Below are positions 43,523 through 53,318 of a stretch of 64,000 nucleotides of DNA, one piece after another. Positions within the stretch are counted from its first letter, which is position 1. The number at the start of each line of letters is the position of its first letter. The position numbers and the translations under genes were made by a program. The notes beneath the pieces are model-generated. The model was given only the letters and a program-made list of their open reading frames with translations, had not been told where the DNA came from and did not search any database. This DNA is from Pseudoflavonifractor sp. AF19-9AC. Lineage in GTDB: Bacteria > Bacillota > Clostridia > Oscillospirales > Oscillospiraceae. The stretch spans positions 62,001 through 126,000 of the forward strand of contig NZ_QUGI01000003.1 in the NCBI RefSeq assembly GCF_003478995.1. The letters are read 5' to 3'.

Positions 43523-46138
43523 TTGACATTCCATCAACTCTCCCCCACCGAGACCATACAGGTGCTGAACACCAATCCCTCCAGCGGCCTGAATGCTCAG
43601 CAGGTGCAGGAAAAGCTGAGCCAATTCGGTGAAAACAAGCTGAAGGAGAAAAAGAAAAAATCCTTTTTCCAGCGTTTCCTGGCACAATTCAAGGACGTGA
43701 TGATTCTCATCCTGCTGGCCGCGGCAGCCGTTTCCTTTGCCATCGCCTGTGTGGAGGGAGAGCCAAAGGAATTTTTTGAGCCGGTACTCATTTTGTTGAT
43801 CGTGGTACTCAACGCCATCATGGGCGTCATGCAGGAGAGCAAGGCGGAGAAAGCCCTGGACGCGCTGAAGAACCTGTCCGCCCCCCACGCAAGAGTCATT
43901 CGGGATGGACAGGAAGCGGTAATTGACGCGTCGCAGCTGGTCCCGGGGGACATCATTCGCCTGGAAGCCGGCGATTTCATCCCCGCAGACAGCCGCCTTC
44001 TCCGCAGTGTCAGCCTCAAATGCGAGGAATCCGCCCTAACCGGCGAATCCGTGCCCTCTGAGAAGGACGCTCAGGTGGTGGTACCGGAGAACGCTCCTCT
44101 TGGTGACCGCAGCAACATGGTATTCTCCGGCTGCTCCGTCACCTACGGAACCGCCGTGGCCGTGGTGACCGCCACAGGCATGGACACAGAGATGGGCCGA
44201 ATCGCCAACCTGCTGGACAGCGAAACCGACAGCCAGACTCCGCTGCAGAAAAAGCTGGCCCAGTTGGGCAAATACCTCGGCATCCTGGCCCTGGTCGCCT
44301 GCTGCATCATTTTCGTGGTAGGCCTTGCCAACGGGATCCCGCCTCTGGAAATCTTCATGACCGCAGTTTCCCTGGCCGTCTCTGCCATTCCCGAGGGCCT
44401 GCCCGCCATTGTTACGGTGGTGCTCTCCATCGGCGTACAGCGCATGGTTCAGAAAAATGCGTTGATTCGCCGCCTGCCCGCTGTGGAAACTCTGGGCAGT
44501 GCCTCCGTCATCTGCTCCGACAAGACCGGTACACTGACACAGAACCGCATGACCCTGGTGAAGGCATATGTGGATGGCCAGGATGCCCCCGAAGCCATCG
44601 GCACCCAAAATTCCGACCCGGTGCGCACCCTTCTGCGGTATGCCAGCCTGTGCTGTGACGGCACGGTGGTCTTCCACGACGGCCAGGAGCAGCACATTGG
44701 CGACCCCACCGAGACGGCCATCGTGCTGGCCGCCCACAAAAACGGAATGCCCAAGGAAGGTCTGGACAAGCAGTATCCCCGCCTGGCAGAGCTGCCCTTT
44801 GACTCAGATCGTAAGCTGATGACCACCGTCCACCAGATAGACGGGAAATACACAGTCATCGTCAAGGGTGCCTTTGATATGATGGCGCCCCGGTGCGTGG
44901 CCGGAAATCTGGAGTCGGCACGGAACATGGTGGACACAATGAGCTCCGATGCGCTCCGGGTCCTGGCCATCGCTTACAAGGAGATCGACGCCCTGCCTGA
45001 GAATCCCACCTCGGAGAATCTGGAATGCGGCCTGACCTTTATGGGACTGGTGGGCATGATCGACCCGCCGCGGCCCGAGGTAAAGGATGCCGTCGACGTC
45101 TGCCGTATGGCCGGAATCAAGCCGGTAATGATCACCGGCGACCATGTGGTAACCGCCGCGGCCATTGCCAGAGAGCTGGGCATTCTGCAGCCCGGGGACA
45201 AGGCCATTACCGGCAGCGAGCTGGACGCCATGACCGACGGGCAGCTGGACCGGGAGGTGGAGCACATCTCCGTTTACGCCCGCGTCTCGCCGGAAAACAA
45301 GATCCGCATTGTAAAAGCCTGGCAGCGTAAGGGACAGGTGGTCTCCATGACCGGCGACGGCGTCAACGATGCGCCTGCCCTGAAGGCGGCTGACATCGGC
45401 TGCGCCATGGGAATCACCGGCACGGACGTGGCCAAGGGCGCGGCAGACATGACCCTCACCGACGACAACTTCTCCACCATCGTGGATGCTGTCCGGGAAG
45501 GCCGGGGCATCTATGCCAACATCCGCAAGGTGGTGGGGTTCCTGCTGGGAACCAACATCGGCGAGGTCATCACCGTATTTACCGCCATGCTCCTCTGGCA
45601 CAAAACGCCGCTGCTGTCCATGCAGCTTCTCTGGATTAACCTGGTGACGGACAGCATGCCCGCCATCGCTCTGGGCATGGAGGCGGTGGAGTCTGACATC
45701 ATGGAGCAGAAGCCCCGCCCCAAGGACGAGGGAATCTTCGCCCACGGGCTTGGCGTCCGGGTATTCCTTCAGGGTGTGATGTTTGCCGTACTCTCCCTGA
45801 TCGCCTTTGTCTCCGGCGAACGCGCCGTGGGTTCCCTGGCCGGCGGCCAGACCCTCGCCTTTATGGTTCTGTCCCTGTCCCAGGTGGTGCAGGCTTACAA
45901 CATGCGCTCTGAGCACTCGCTGTTCCGGATCGGCCTCTTTTCCAACCATAAGCTGAACTGGGCGTGCCTGGTCTCCTTCCTGCTTGTCGCTCTGGTGCTG
46001 TTCACCCCGGTACGGACTGCCTTCGGTCTGGTTGTCCTGCCCGGACAGTCCTATCTGCTGGGCCTTGGCCTTTCTCTGGTCCCTGTGGTCGTCATGGAGC
46101 TGTCCAAAGCCTTTGGCTTGATCAAGCATCAGCATTAA
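43523..46138 (+). CDS. P-type ATPase, Ca2+-type (PMCA/LMCA-like)
   Basis: 871 residues. TTG 43523 is the best start (AAGGAGG eight bases upstream; the near ATG at 43514 is out of frame). Phosphorylated Asp in 'CSDKTGTLTQNRMT', actuator 'ALTGESVPSEK', nucleotide-binding 'PRPEVKDAV', hinge 'TGDGVNDAPALKAADIG', and the transport-site 'VSAIPEGLPAIV' in span 4 with 'NLVTDSMPAIALGME' in span 6. These P-E-G-L and N-x-x-T-D motifs point to calcium or manganese. Ten membrane spans are expected. The gene stands alone; a hairpin follows it. Confidence 0.93.
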   Translation: MTFHQLSPTETIQVLNTNPSSGLNAQQVQEKLSQFGENKLKEKKKKSFFQRFLAQFKDVMILILLAAAAVSFAIACVEGEPKEFFEPVLILLIVVLNAIMGVMQESKAEKALDALKNLSAPHARVIRDGQEAVIDASQLVPGDIIRLEAGDFIPADSRLLRSVSLKCEESALTGESVPSEKDAQVVVPENAPLGDRSNMVFSGCSVTYGTAVAVVTATGMDTEMGRIANLLDSETDSQTPLQKKLAQLGKYLGILALVACCIIFVVGLANGIPPLEIFMTAVSLAVSAIPEGLPAIVTVVLSIGVQRMVQKNALIRRLPAVETLGSASVICSDKTGTLTQNRMTLVKAYVDGQDAPEAIGTQNSDPVRTLLRYASLCCDGTVVFHDGQEQHIGDPTETAIVLAAHKNGMPKEGLDKQYPRLAELPFDSDRKLMTTVHQIDGKYTVIVKGAFDMMAPRCVAGNLESARNMVDTMSSDALRVLAIAYKEIDALPENPTSENLECGLTFMGLVGMIDPPRPEVKDAVDVCRMAGIKPVMITGDHVVTAAAIARELGILQPGDKAITGSELDAMTDGQLDREVEHISVYARVSPENKIRIVKAWQRKGQVVSMTGDGVNDAPALKAADIGCAMGITGTDVAKGAADMTLTDDNFSTIVDAVREGRGIYANIRKVVGFLLGTNIGEVITVFTAMLLWHKTPLLSMQLLWINLVTDSMPAIALGMEAVESDIMEQKPRPKDEGIFAHGLGVRVFLQGVMFAVLSLIAFVSGERAVGSLAGGQTLAFMVLSLSQVVQAYNMRSEHSLFRIGLFSNHKLNWACLVSFLLVALVLFTPVRTAFGLVVLPGQSYLLGLGLSLVPVVVMELSKAFGLIKHQH

Positions 46139-46157
46139 AACCCGCAAATCATCTTCC

Positions 46158-46187
46158 GGAGGGGCTGCCCATGGGGCAGTCCCTCTT
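46158..46187 (+). terminator. Hairpin after the P-type ATPase
   Basis: GAGGGGCTGCCC and GGGCAGTCCCTC pair around ATG; spans the gap before the TVP38-family gene. Could be attenuating rather than fully terminating. Confidence 0.6.
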
Positions 46188-46204
46188 CCTGCAAGGAGTC
46201 CGCT

Positions 46205-46885
46205 ATGAGAAACCGTCGTCCACGGAGATTTTATATCGCAGGATGTGTACTGGGTGTGATCCTTTTGGGGCTTGCAGTGATTTTGATTCTGCGTTCCAAC
46301 CTCTCCCTGGACACAGTTTTGACCTGTACACCCCAAAATTCCGTTCTGACTGCAGCCCTGCTGCTTCTGTGCTACGGGCTGAAAAGCGCGACCGTTGTCT
46401 TCCCCCTGCTCCTTCTGGAAATAGCCGCCGGCTATCTCTTCCCTGCCCCCGCCGCTCTGGTCATCAATCTTATTGGCATATGGATCATTCTGATCATTCC
46501 TTACTGGATCGGCCGCGCTTTGGGGCTCCGCCAGGTCAGCAAGCTGACCCAGAAATACCCCAAATTTCAGGCCGTCATGAAACAGCAGCAGAACCACTCT
46601 TTTTTTCTCTGCTTCTTCCTGCGCGCCATCAGCTGCCTTCCGGGCGATCTTGTCACCATGTACTTGGGCGCCACCCGCACTCCTTTTTGGCATAATCTTT
46701 TGGGTGGAACCTTGGGCATCTTGCCGGGCATGATCCCAGCCACCATCATGGGCCTCAGCATTCAAGATCCATCTTCACCTGCCTTTTGGATTTCCGCGGT
46801 GCTCTCTGTCAGCCTGGCGTTCTTATCGACCGTGCTCTACTATATCTATCTGAAGCGGCAAAAAGGAAAGGAAGACCACATATGA
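46205..46885 (+). CDS. TVP38/TMEM64 family membrane protein (VTT domain)
   Basis: 226 residues, ATG 46205 after AAGGAG. Six or so hydrophobic segments: 'IAGCVLGVILLGLAVILILR', 'FPLLLLEIAAGYLFPAPAAL', and so on. The VTT motif region is 'RAISCLPGDLVTMYLGATR', following 'FFLCFFLR'. VTT/DedA proteins work in lipid or envelope processes. The overlap with the next gene (ATGA) links it to cardiolipin synthesis. The substrate is not known. Confidence 0.88.
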   Translation: MRNRRPRRFYIAGCVLGVILLGLAVILILRSNLSLDTVLTCTPQNSVLTAALLLLCYGLKSATVVFPLLLLEIAAGYLFPAPAALVINLIGIWIILIIPYWIGRALGLRQVSKLTQKYPKFQAVMKQQQNHSFFLCFFLRAISCLPGDLVTMYLGATRTPFWHNLLGGTLGILPGMIPATIMGLSIQDPSSPAFWISAVLSVSLAFLSTVLYYIYLKRQKGKEDHI

Positions 46886-48417
46886 ATCAGAAATGGTTTC
46901 GCCAATTATTTTCGTCAGCGGATTCTGATCATCTTTCTGTTGGTCGCCCAAGCCGCATTTCTGATCCACCTGTTGGTCCGGGGCGGGCGGATCTTCCAAA
47001 CCTTAAACGTAATTCTGACGATTCTGAGCTTCTTAACAGTGCTGCACGTTGTGTCCAAGCGAGACAAGGCCGCCTATAAAACTGCTTGGGTCTTTCTGAT
47101 CCTGCTCTTCCCGCTGTTTGGCGGACTGCTCTATCTCATGTTCCATGTTCAGGGCCCCACCCGCAGCCTGGCCAAAAAGGTCCGCACTGTGGAGGCAGAA
47201 AACGCAGTACAGTTTGCCCTGCCCGGGACAGGATATGATGCGGCTGAAAAATACGTGGGAGAGCTGTTTCCCCAGGTACGCTACCTCCAGAATACCGCTG
47301 GCTTTCCTATCTACGATCACACCTCAGTGCAATATTTTTCACCTGGCGAACGACTTTTTGAGGCCCTGCTGCCTGCACTGGAACAGGCGGAGCATTACAT
47401 CTTTCTGGAGTTCTTCATTGTTCAGGAGGGAAACATGTGGGACTCCATCCTGAACATTCTGAAAAAAAGGTCGCCCAAGGCGTGAAGGTGCGCCTGATTT
47501 ATGACGATATCGGCTGTTTTCTCCTCTTACCGCAAAACTACCCCCAGCAGCTGCGGCAATGTGGAATCGAATGCGTACTCTTTAACCCATTCCGCCCCTT
47601 TCTGACCGCCAAGCAGAACAACCGGGATCACCGAAAAATTATTTCCATCGACGGGAAAGTAGCCTATACCGGTGGAATCAACCTGGCCGACGAGTATATC
47701 AACGCCATTGAAAAGCACGGGCACTGGAAGGATGCCGGGATTTTGGTGGAAGGCAAGGCTGCGTGGAGCTTTACCATCATGTTTCTGGAGATGTGGCAGA
47801 TCTGTACCGGACGGCAGGAGGATTTTCAGATCTATTATCCCTGGTCAGGACAGCCCTGCACCGTTTCCGGGGAAGGGTTTGTGCAGCCCTACGCCGATAG
47901 TCCTCTGGACACGGAAAATGTGGGGGAGCACGTTTACCTTCAGATCCTCAATCAGGCCCGGGACTATGTTTACATCAACACCCCCTACCTCATTGTGGAC
48001 GACAGTATGGTATCCGCCCTAACGCTGGCAGCAAAACGCGGCGTGGATGTTCGGATCATTACGCCCCACCGCTGGGACAAGTGGGCCATCCACATGACCA
48101 CCCGCTCCTACTATCGAGATCTGGTTCGCGCGGGAGTCCGGGTCTATGAATATGAAAAGGGCTTCATGCACGCCAAGACCTTTGTATCTGATGACCGGGT
48201 CGCCACTGTGGGCACCACCAATTTGGATTTCCGCAGTCTGTATCTCCACTTTGAGTGCGGAGCGCTCCTGTTCGGCAGCCCCGCTATTCAGGACATCAAG
48301 CAGGATTTTCTTACTACCCTCCAGACCTGCCGCCCCATTCTGGTGGAAACCTGCCGCAGCAATTTCCTGGTGCATCTGTTTCAGGAGATCCTCCGTCTGT
48401 TTGCACCGCTGATGTAA
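46882..48417 (+). CDS. cls: Cardiolipin synthase (phospholipase D family), two frame breaks
   Basis: About 511 residues once two one-base errors are healed: one near 46903-46910 (an extra base after 'MNQKWFR') and one in the A7 run at 47462-47468 (one A missing; expected 'LNILKKKVAQGVKVRLI'). Two N-terminal membrane spans ('ILIIFLLVAQAAFLIHLLV' and 'AWVFLILLFPLFGGLLYLMF') are followed by two HKD motifs, 'RDHRKIISIDG' and 'MHAKTFVSDDRVATVGTTN'. The enzyme joins two phosphatidylglycerols to cardiolipin. Net frame is conserved, so both breaks are small errors rather than decay. Start overlaps the TVP38-family stop. Confidence 0.9.
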
Positions 48418-48480
48418 CAATAGCCAGGAGTTTTCCATGTTTGATACCCCGGAAAAACGGCGTGCATCAGCAAATGGGTC

Positions 48481-48797
48481 ATTGGAACAATCACCTGCTG
48501 CGTTTTGATTTATCTCGCCCGCGCCATATCAGCAGTATTGCCCAGGCGTTTTCCTGGCTTGCAGGTCTTGCAAAACCGCTGCTGATCTTGCAGCAGGTGG
48601 AAGGAAACCTGATCTATCCAAGGGTGGTCGGATCGAAAATCAACCTTCCAGCAATTTGGGTGCTGACAGCCGTCACGCTGGGCGGCAGTTTGATGGGCAT
48701 TCCGGGAATACTGCTGCGCGTTCCTCCTGCCTCAGCTTTGCATCGGCTTATCGTGGAGGTTGCCGATCGTTTTCAAACAAAGGAGTATGTAACATGA
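48481..48797 (+). pseudogene. C-terminal fragment of an AI-2E/PerM-family transporter
   Basis: The stretch 'LILQQVEGNLIYPRVVGSKI' followed by 'LPAIWVLTAVTLGGSLMGIP' is the conserved end of the AI-2E exporter family. The first two thirds of the roughly 350-residue protein are missing and the 5' part is unrelated sequence, so it is a deletion remnant. Confidence 0.75.
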
Positions 48798-48800
48798 AAA

Positions 48801-50330
48801 ATGAAAACCGAAGTGCACAAGGAAGCATCCCCTTGCCTGTTTGCCCGACCCATTTTCTCCGCCATGTGGACAAGAGGCTTATGTCCTAGTAACATTGAGA
48901 TGACAGAGGTGACCGGTGGGACCTTCTGGAAATCCTATACCGGAGAGCAGATTGCCGGCACATCGGGATTTCCTTCTGTCACATCCTTCACCGATGTGAC
49001 CGCCATGCCGGAGCTGATGGAGTATTATCCTCCTATCGACCTGCATAACAGGCGGCTGCGGGAGCTTACCAAGGCTCTGGGTCCTGCCTGGATCCGCATA
49101 TCCGGCACATGGACCACCAAAACCTATTATGACTTTGAAGGTGTAACCGGAGGGAAGGCGCCTGATGGCTATGGCAATGTCCTGACCCGTGAACAGTGGA
49201 TGGGAGTTTTGGACTTTGTCGCTCATGTCGGGGCCAAGCTGCTGATCTCCGTCAGCAACTGTGCCGGTGATCACCCCCACGGGGGACCGCTGGATCTGAC
49301 CCAGGCAAAGAAGATCTTCGACTTCAGTCATCGGTATGGCAGGGACATTGATGCCGTGGAATTTATGAATGAACCCAATATGCTGGAGCTGTCCGGTGCT
49401 CCCCAAGGCTATACCGCCTCGGACTATGCCCGGGACCAGGATATTCTATATACGTGGGTTCGAGCAAATTACCCCAACTGTCTTCTGGTCGGCCCATGTA
49501 CCACCGGGGATCCTGCTGCTGTCGGTGCGGAGGGCAAAGGGTTTGGGGCTGGAATTGCCAGTATGACCAAGACCTGCACCACGGAAGAGCTGCTGGCAGG
49601 CACACAAATCCCCCTAGATGTATTCAGTTACCATTATTACAACGGCGTCTCTGAGCGGATTGCCTGGGTCCTGCCCACCGCCCACTGGCCCGGTCATATG
49701 GCCCACAGCGACGCATACCTGGCGGTGGCTCCGGACTGCGCCAGAGCCCACGCCGCACTCAGAGACAGATTTGTCCCCGGCGGACAGATGTGGGTCACGG
49801 AATCCGGCGACGCCGGCGGAGGCGGAGATACCTGGGCCTCCACCTATCTGGATGTCCTGCGTACGCTGAACGAGCTGGGCAGCTATTCCACCATCACCGA
49901 CGGCGTGATTTTTCACAACACATTAGCCTCCTCCGACTACGGTTTTCTGGAGCACGGCACCTTTCTGCCCCGCCCCAATTACTTTGCCGTTCTGCTTTGG
50001 AATCGACTGATGGGAACGGCCGTATATGATTGCAGGGAACTCAACCGTGAAAACATCCATATTTACTGTCACTCCCGAAAAGACGGAGTCTGTGGAGTAG
50101 TCTATTTGATCCTCAACAATTCGCTCACGGACACCATTTCCGTGATGCTCCCCAAAGAAGCCCATCGCTACACACTGCATGCCCAAGCAATGCGTTCTCC
50201 TACAATGCTGCTAAACGGAAAAGACTTAACCATTTCGGGCACTTGCGGTATTCCTGAATTGACACCCGAGCTGCAGCCCCAGGGCACTGTTCTGCTTGCA
50301 CCAGGCAGTTGTACGTTTCTTGTTTTATGA
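48801..50330 (+). CDS. GH79-like (heparanase-type) glycoside hydrolase
   Basis: 509 residues. ATG 48801 is in frame; the strong AAGGAG at 48779-48784 is better placed for ATG 48794 in another frame, so a small indel at the start is possible. Acid/base Glu is in 'DAVEFMNEPNMLE' (the heparanase 'NEPN' motif) and the nucleophile Glu in 'MWVTESGDAGGGGDTW'. The remainder ('GVIFHNTLASSDYGFLEHG', 'PNYFAVLLWNRLMG') matches the end of GH79 barrels. Such enzymes cleave beta-glucuronides or related uronides. No signal peptide is seen, so it may act inside the cell or have lost its N-terminus. Confidence 0.78.
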   Translation: MKTEVHKEASPCLFARPIFSAMWTRGLCPSNIEMTEVTGGTFWKSYTGEQIAGTSGFPSVTSFTDVTAMPELMEYYPPIDLHNRRLRELTKALGPAWIRISGTWTTKTYYDFEGVTGGKAPDGYGNVLTREQWMGVLDFVAHVGAKLLISVSNCAGDHPHGGPLDLTQAKKIFDFSHRYGRDIDAVEFMNEPNMLELSGAPQGYTASDYARDQDILYTWVRANYPNCLLVGPCTTGDPAAVGAEGKGFGAGIASMTKTCTTEELLAGTQIPLDVFSYHYYNGVSERIAWVLPTAHWPGHMAHSDAYLAVAPDCARAHAALRDRFVPGGQMWVTESGDAGGGGDTWASTYLDVLRTLNELGSYSTITDGVIFHNTLASSDYGFLEHGTFLPRPNYFAVLLWNRLMGTAVYDCRELNRENIHIYCHSRKDGVCGVVYLILNNSLTDTISVMLPKEAHRYTLHAQAMRSPTMLLNGKDLTISGTCGIPELTPELQPQGTVLLAPGSCTFLVL

Positions 50331-50379
50331 AATTGGTTTGATACAGCCATAAAACTTATTGATTTCAGATTCATAACGT

Positions 50380-50415
50380 AAGGCCCAGCCTATGAATTAA
50401 CACAGGCTGGACCTT
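50380..50415. terminator. Terminator between convergent genes
   Basis: AAGG(C)CCAGCCT and AGGCTGGACCTT arms around TATGAATTAACAC; weak T-tracts on both sides. Confidence 0.6.
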
Positions 50416-50457
50416 CTCACAATAGTTTGGGATTTTTGTAATCTGTGCCTCAATAAC

Positions 50458-51246
50458 TCAGCGTTTCACGGTGTAGATTTCCTGATCCAACCGGTCCACA
50501 TCAAACTGATCCGACGCGGTTCGAATCAGCCGAGTGCCCACCGGGCGATCAATGTATGCGAAAATGTCCCGGTCCAGCTGCTGCCATACCACTCCCACCG
50601 GCAGCAGTTGAATATTGCGGTAGTCGTCCAGATAGCCCTGCTCCTCCGTACCCGAGGCAAAGAACCACCCGCTGTCTTCCGCGTCGTGTGGCTCCACCCG
50701 CTCCATGTACCCCACTTTCCAGCCCTCGTCCAGGATTTTTTTCGAGACCATGGCCCGCTTGTCCAGCAGGATGCGGCGGTCGCGCATGGCAGTGTAGCCC
50801 CCCTGTCTGCTTCGAAACTCCGCCACAACGGCGGGCTCCGGGGCGTCATCAGTGTTTAGCGTCTCGATGTCAGCGTCCCACAGCCGCTTGTCGTCTGCCT
50901 CGCACCGCAGGAGAACCGCCAGTTCCAACAACTCCTGCTCCGTGGCCTCTACCGGCACAGTCTCCTGTTTCAGAAGTTTTTTCCCCTGCTCACCGTAGAG
51001 AAACACATCCGCAGTCCCGTTGTGGCTGAGATGCAGCTTGACTGCCCCGAGATTGGCTTCATCATTATAAAATACCATAAAAGACGACAGACGGTCATTG
51101 ACATACCAGTCAAATTCGGTTCCATTCTGCCCATTCATATAAAAGAGTGCGCCGTTTTTTTCCAGGTCCTGATCTGTGACTTCGGGCAGACAGCGGGCCC
51201 GCTCCCGGCCTGCGATGGCACGAAGTTCTTTCAAAATTTGGTTCAT
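50458..51246 (-). CDS. DUF2185 (Imm33-like) protein with unique N-terminal domain
   Basis: 262 residues, ATG 51246 after GGAGGAAAC. The C-terminal 100 residues are DUF2185: 'MVSKKILDEGWKVGYMERV', 'AEDSGWFFASGTEEQGYL'. The N-terminal 150 residues are an unassigned alpha/beta domain ('GALFYMNGQNGTEFDWYVND'). It shares the DUF2185 module with the giant protein at 875, but the copies are not close. It lies in a minus-strand block with Sel1-repeat and SUFU genes. An immunity role is inferred. Confidence 0.8.
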   Translation of the reverse strand: MNQILKELRAIAGRERARCLPEVTDQDLEKNGALFYMNGQNGTEFDWYVNDRLSSFMVFYNDEANLGAVKLHLSHNGTADVFLYGEQGKKLLKQETVPVEATEQELLELAVLLRCEADDKRLWDADIETLNTDDAPEPAVVAEFRSRQGGYTAMRDRRILLDKRAMVSKKILDEGWKVGYMERVEPHDAEDSGWFFASGTEEQGYLDDYRNIQLLPVGVVWQQLDRDIFAYIDRPVGTRLIRTASDQFDVDRLDQEIYTVKR

Positions 51247-51273
51247 ATTGTTTCCTCCGTGGGTCGTTCCATC

Positions 51274-52515
51274 TTATCGCCGCACCCATTTGCCAAACAG
51301 GGTCTTTTTATAGTGTCTTAATTCCTCTTTAACTTCTACATAATCGCCGGCCTTTTGAAGATATTCCACACCCTTTGCAATGTCCTCCGGCACCCCCAGG
51401 CCGTTGCAGTACATCTTTCCCAGAAGATAAAACGCGTGAGGGCAATCCCAGTTGACCTTTTCCAGATAGGCAAAGGCCTTGGCGTAGTCCTGCTGAGTCC
51501 CCTGGCCGTTGGCGTAGCAGGCCCCCAGGTAGTAAAGCATGGCCGGACCGCCGTGGTCCTCCGCCCACTTCAAAAGCTGGAAGGCCTTGGCGTAATCCCG
51601 CTCCACGCCGCGCCCGTCATAGTAGCACATGCCCATTCGGTTGGCAGGGTTCACTTTTTCCTGGATGGGTGCCGAGAGCGCCTGATGATAGTATTGGGCG
51701 GCCCGGGCATTGTCCTTGGGGACTCCCTCTCCCAACTCATAGGAGTAGCCCGCCCAGAAAAAGGCCCGGGGCTCCCCCGCCTCTGCCGCCCTGCGGTAAA
51801 AGTCAAAGGCCTCCCCTTTGTTCCCCTGGTCATAGAGCTCGTTGGCATAGTAGAAGAAGTAACTGGGATAGCCCTTCTCCGCTCCATAGCGGTACACCTC
51901 GATGGCCTTCTCCGGCCGGGGAGAGATGAGCCCTGCCTTCCCCTCCCGGTAGAAATTAGCTAGGTTGACGCCACCGGTGGAGATGCCGCTGCGCAGGGAC
52001 CTCCACAGCCAGTCCTCGCACTTGGCGTAATTCTCCCGCAGATAGCTTTGGACGGCGTCGTCGCTGTCAAAATCCTCCCGGGTCTTGCCCTGAATTTCCG
52101 GGAAATCTCCCCAGTAGTAGGAATTGCCGATGATCATCTGGCACAGGGGCTCCCCGTGCTCCGCCTTGTCCAGCACGGTATCAAAGGCCTCCTGAAAACT
52201 CAGGGGCATGGCCTGGGCCAGCTTCCGGTTCATCACTCCACAGCGCAGGGACAGCAGCGTTCCGATGGCACTGCCCTCCAGCACGGAGCGGCGCATAAGT
52301 TCGTCTCCCATCTGCTCATCCACGGGGAAATTATGCCCCGGCCAGGTGTACTCCGGCCCGTACAGGCACCGGGCCAGCAGACAGCAGGCGTCCGCGTCCC
52401 CCTCCTGCACCGCCTGCTGGAGAAGCTGCAAGCCCTCCTGCCCCCGCCGGGAGCGCAGGTCATAGTAGATGTACTTGAGTGCCCGCTCCACCGGGTCGCT
52501 GAAAAACCGTCCCAT
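51274..52515 (-). CDS. Sel1-repeat protein
   Basis: 413 residues. Repeats of about 36 residues with 'A..YY.QA......A...LG..Y..G.GV..D' form can be followed over most of the chain: 'YYHQALSAPIQEKVNPANRM' / 'GMCYYDGRGVERDYAKAFQL', 'LGACYANGQGTQQDYAKAF', 'LGKMYCNGLGVPEDIAKGV'. They form a superhelical protein-binding scaffold. No signal peptide, so it is cytoplasmic. Placed between two immunity-type genes with 27 bases to the DUF2185 gene. Confidence 0.9.
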   Translation of the reverse strand: MGRFFSDPVERALKYIYYDLRSRRGQEGLQLLQQAVQEGDADACCLLARCLYGPEYTWPGHNFPVDEQMGDELMRRSVLEGSAIGTLLSLRCGVMNRKLAQAMPLSFQEAFDTVLDKAEHGEPLCQMIIGNSYYWGDFPEIQGKTREDFDSDDAVQSYLRENYAKCEDWLWRSLRSGISTGGVNLANFYREGKAGLISPRPEKAIEVYRYGAEKGYPSYFFYYANELYDQGNKGEAFDFYRRAAEAGEPRAFFWAGYSYELGEGVPKDNARAAQYYHQALSAPIQEKVNPANRMGMCYYDGRGVERDYAKAFQLLKWAEDHGGPAMLYYLGACYANGQGTQQDYAKAFAYLEKVNWDCPHAFYLLGKMYCNGLGVPEDIAKGVEYLQKAGDYVEVKEELRHYKKTLFGKWVRR

Positions 52516-52581
52516 AGGTATGGCCTCCTGTTCCGTTTTTGAATCTAATCTAATTTCATGTTCAAAGGAGCTTCGGTTGGC

Positions 52582-53244
52582 TTATAGATACGATTTCGTT
52601 CTTCTCATATCCGTGACCAAATCCTGATTGCCATCTGCTTTCATAAGCTCAATTAACTTGGGCACGTTATTTTTATTCTCAATAATTGCCTGCATCTCCG
52701 ATTCGGTTATTCCGACAAGTTGAATGAATTCCGTCTTTCCATATACGGATATTTGAGATTCCGCTTCTGTATCTTTTACTAACAAAAGTGCGGTTATCAA
52801 AGAATCTGAGCCGATGTGCAGAGAGGTTCCATTGCCCTTAACATATTGATTTGGCTCGAAAAAACGCTTAGTTTGATATGTATATCTTGCCAGATTGGAC
52901 ATCATATCAATTGCCCACATACAGTTCTCCGAGTTTTTCTCTTTTAACTTCATTGTCATTTCATAGCCCCAGCCGTTCCATTCACCACCGAAAGCATCTT
53001 CATCACCGTAAAGCACTGTCATTCCATAGGTAACTAAATGTTTATAGCCTTTCGGAGAGCTGTATATGGAAAACCCATCTAAATATTCATCGCCGCCCAG
53101 CATTGCTCTTGATGTCAGAAGCGTCCCAAAATGTTCAGGGTTTTGTCCTGGGTAAAGTTTTTCAAAAGCATCATCAATAGCTTGCCATCCAGGTGAATAA
53201 TTTTCATCCTCTTTTATACGAATCAAAAACTCTTCTTTTGTCAT
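52582..53244 (-). CDS. SUFU-family (suppressor of fused) protein
   Basis: 220 residues. ATG 53244 is chosen over an earlier start 21 bases upstream, but both SD sites are weak. Signature 'SPGWQAIDDAFEKLYPGQ', 'PEHFGTLL', 'LDGFSIYSSPKGYKHLVTYG', and 'GWGYEMTMKLKEKN' identify a bacterial SUFU domain of the type related to immunity proteins. It is AT-rich relative to the neighbouring genes. It is a different subgroup from the SUFU segment of the giant protein, so the two arose independently. Confidence 0.85.
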   Translation of the reverse strand: MTKEEFLIRIKEDENYSPGWQAIDDAFEKLYPGQNPEHFGTLLTSRAMLGGDEYLDGFSIYSSPKGYKHLVTYGMTVLYGDEDAFGGEWNGWGYEMTMKLKEKNSENCMWAIDMMSNLARYTYQTKRFFEPNQYVKGNGTSLHIGSDSLITALLLVKDTEAESQISVYGKTEFIQLVGITESEMQAIIENKNNVPKLIELMKADGNQDLVTDMRRTKSYL

Positions 53245-53318
53245 AACATCACCATAATTTTCCAATTTATTGTGCTGCTTTTACAACTTGTGTCAAATAT
53301 ATGGGATATTCTGCAAAC

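Noticed and set aside
44804..46765. A 653-codon minus-strand frame opposite the P-type ATPase
   Set aside because: Composition is His/Gln/Gly-heavy, as expected from the complement of the ATPase. No family resemblance or SD.
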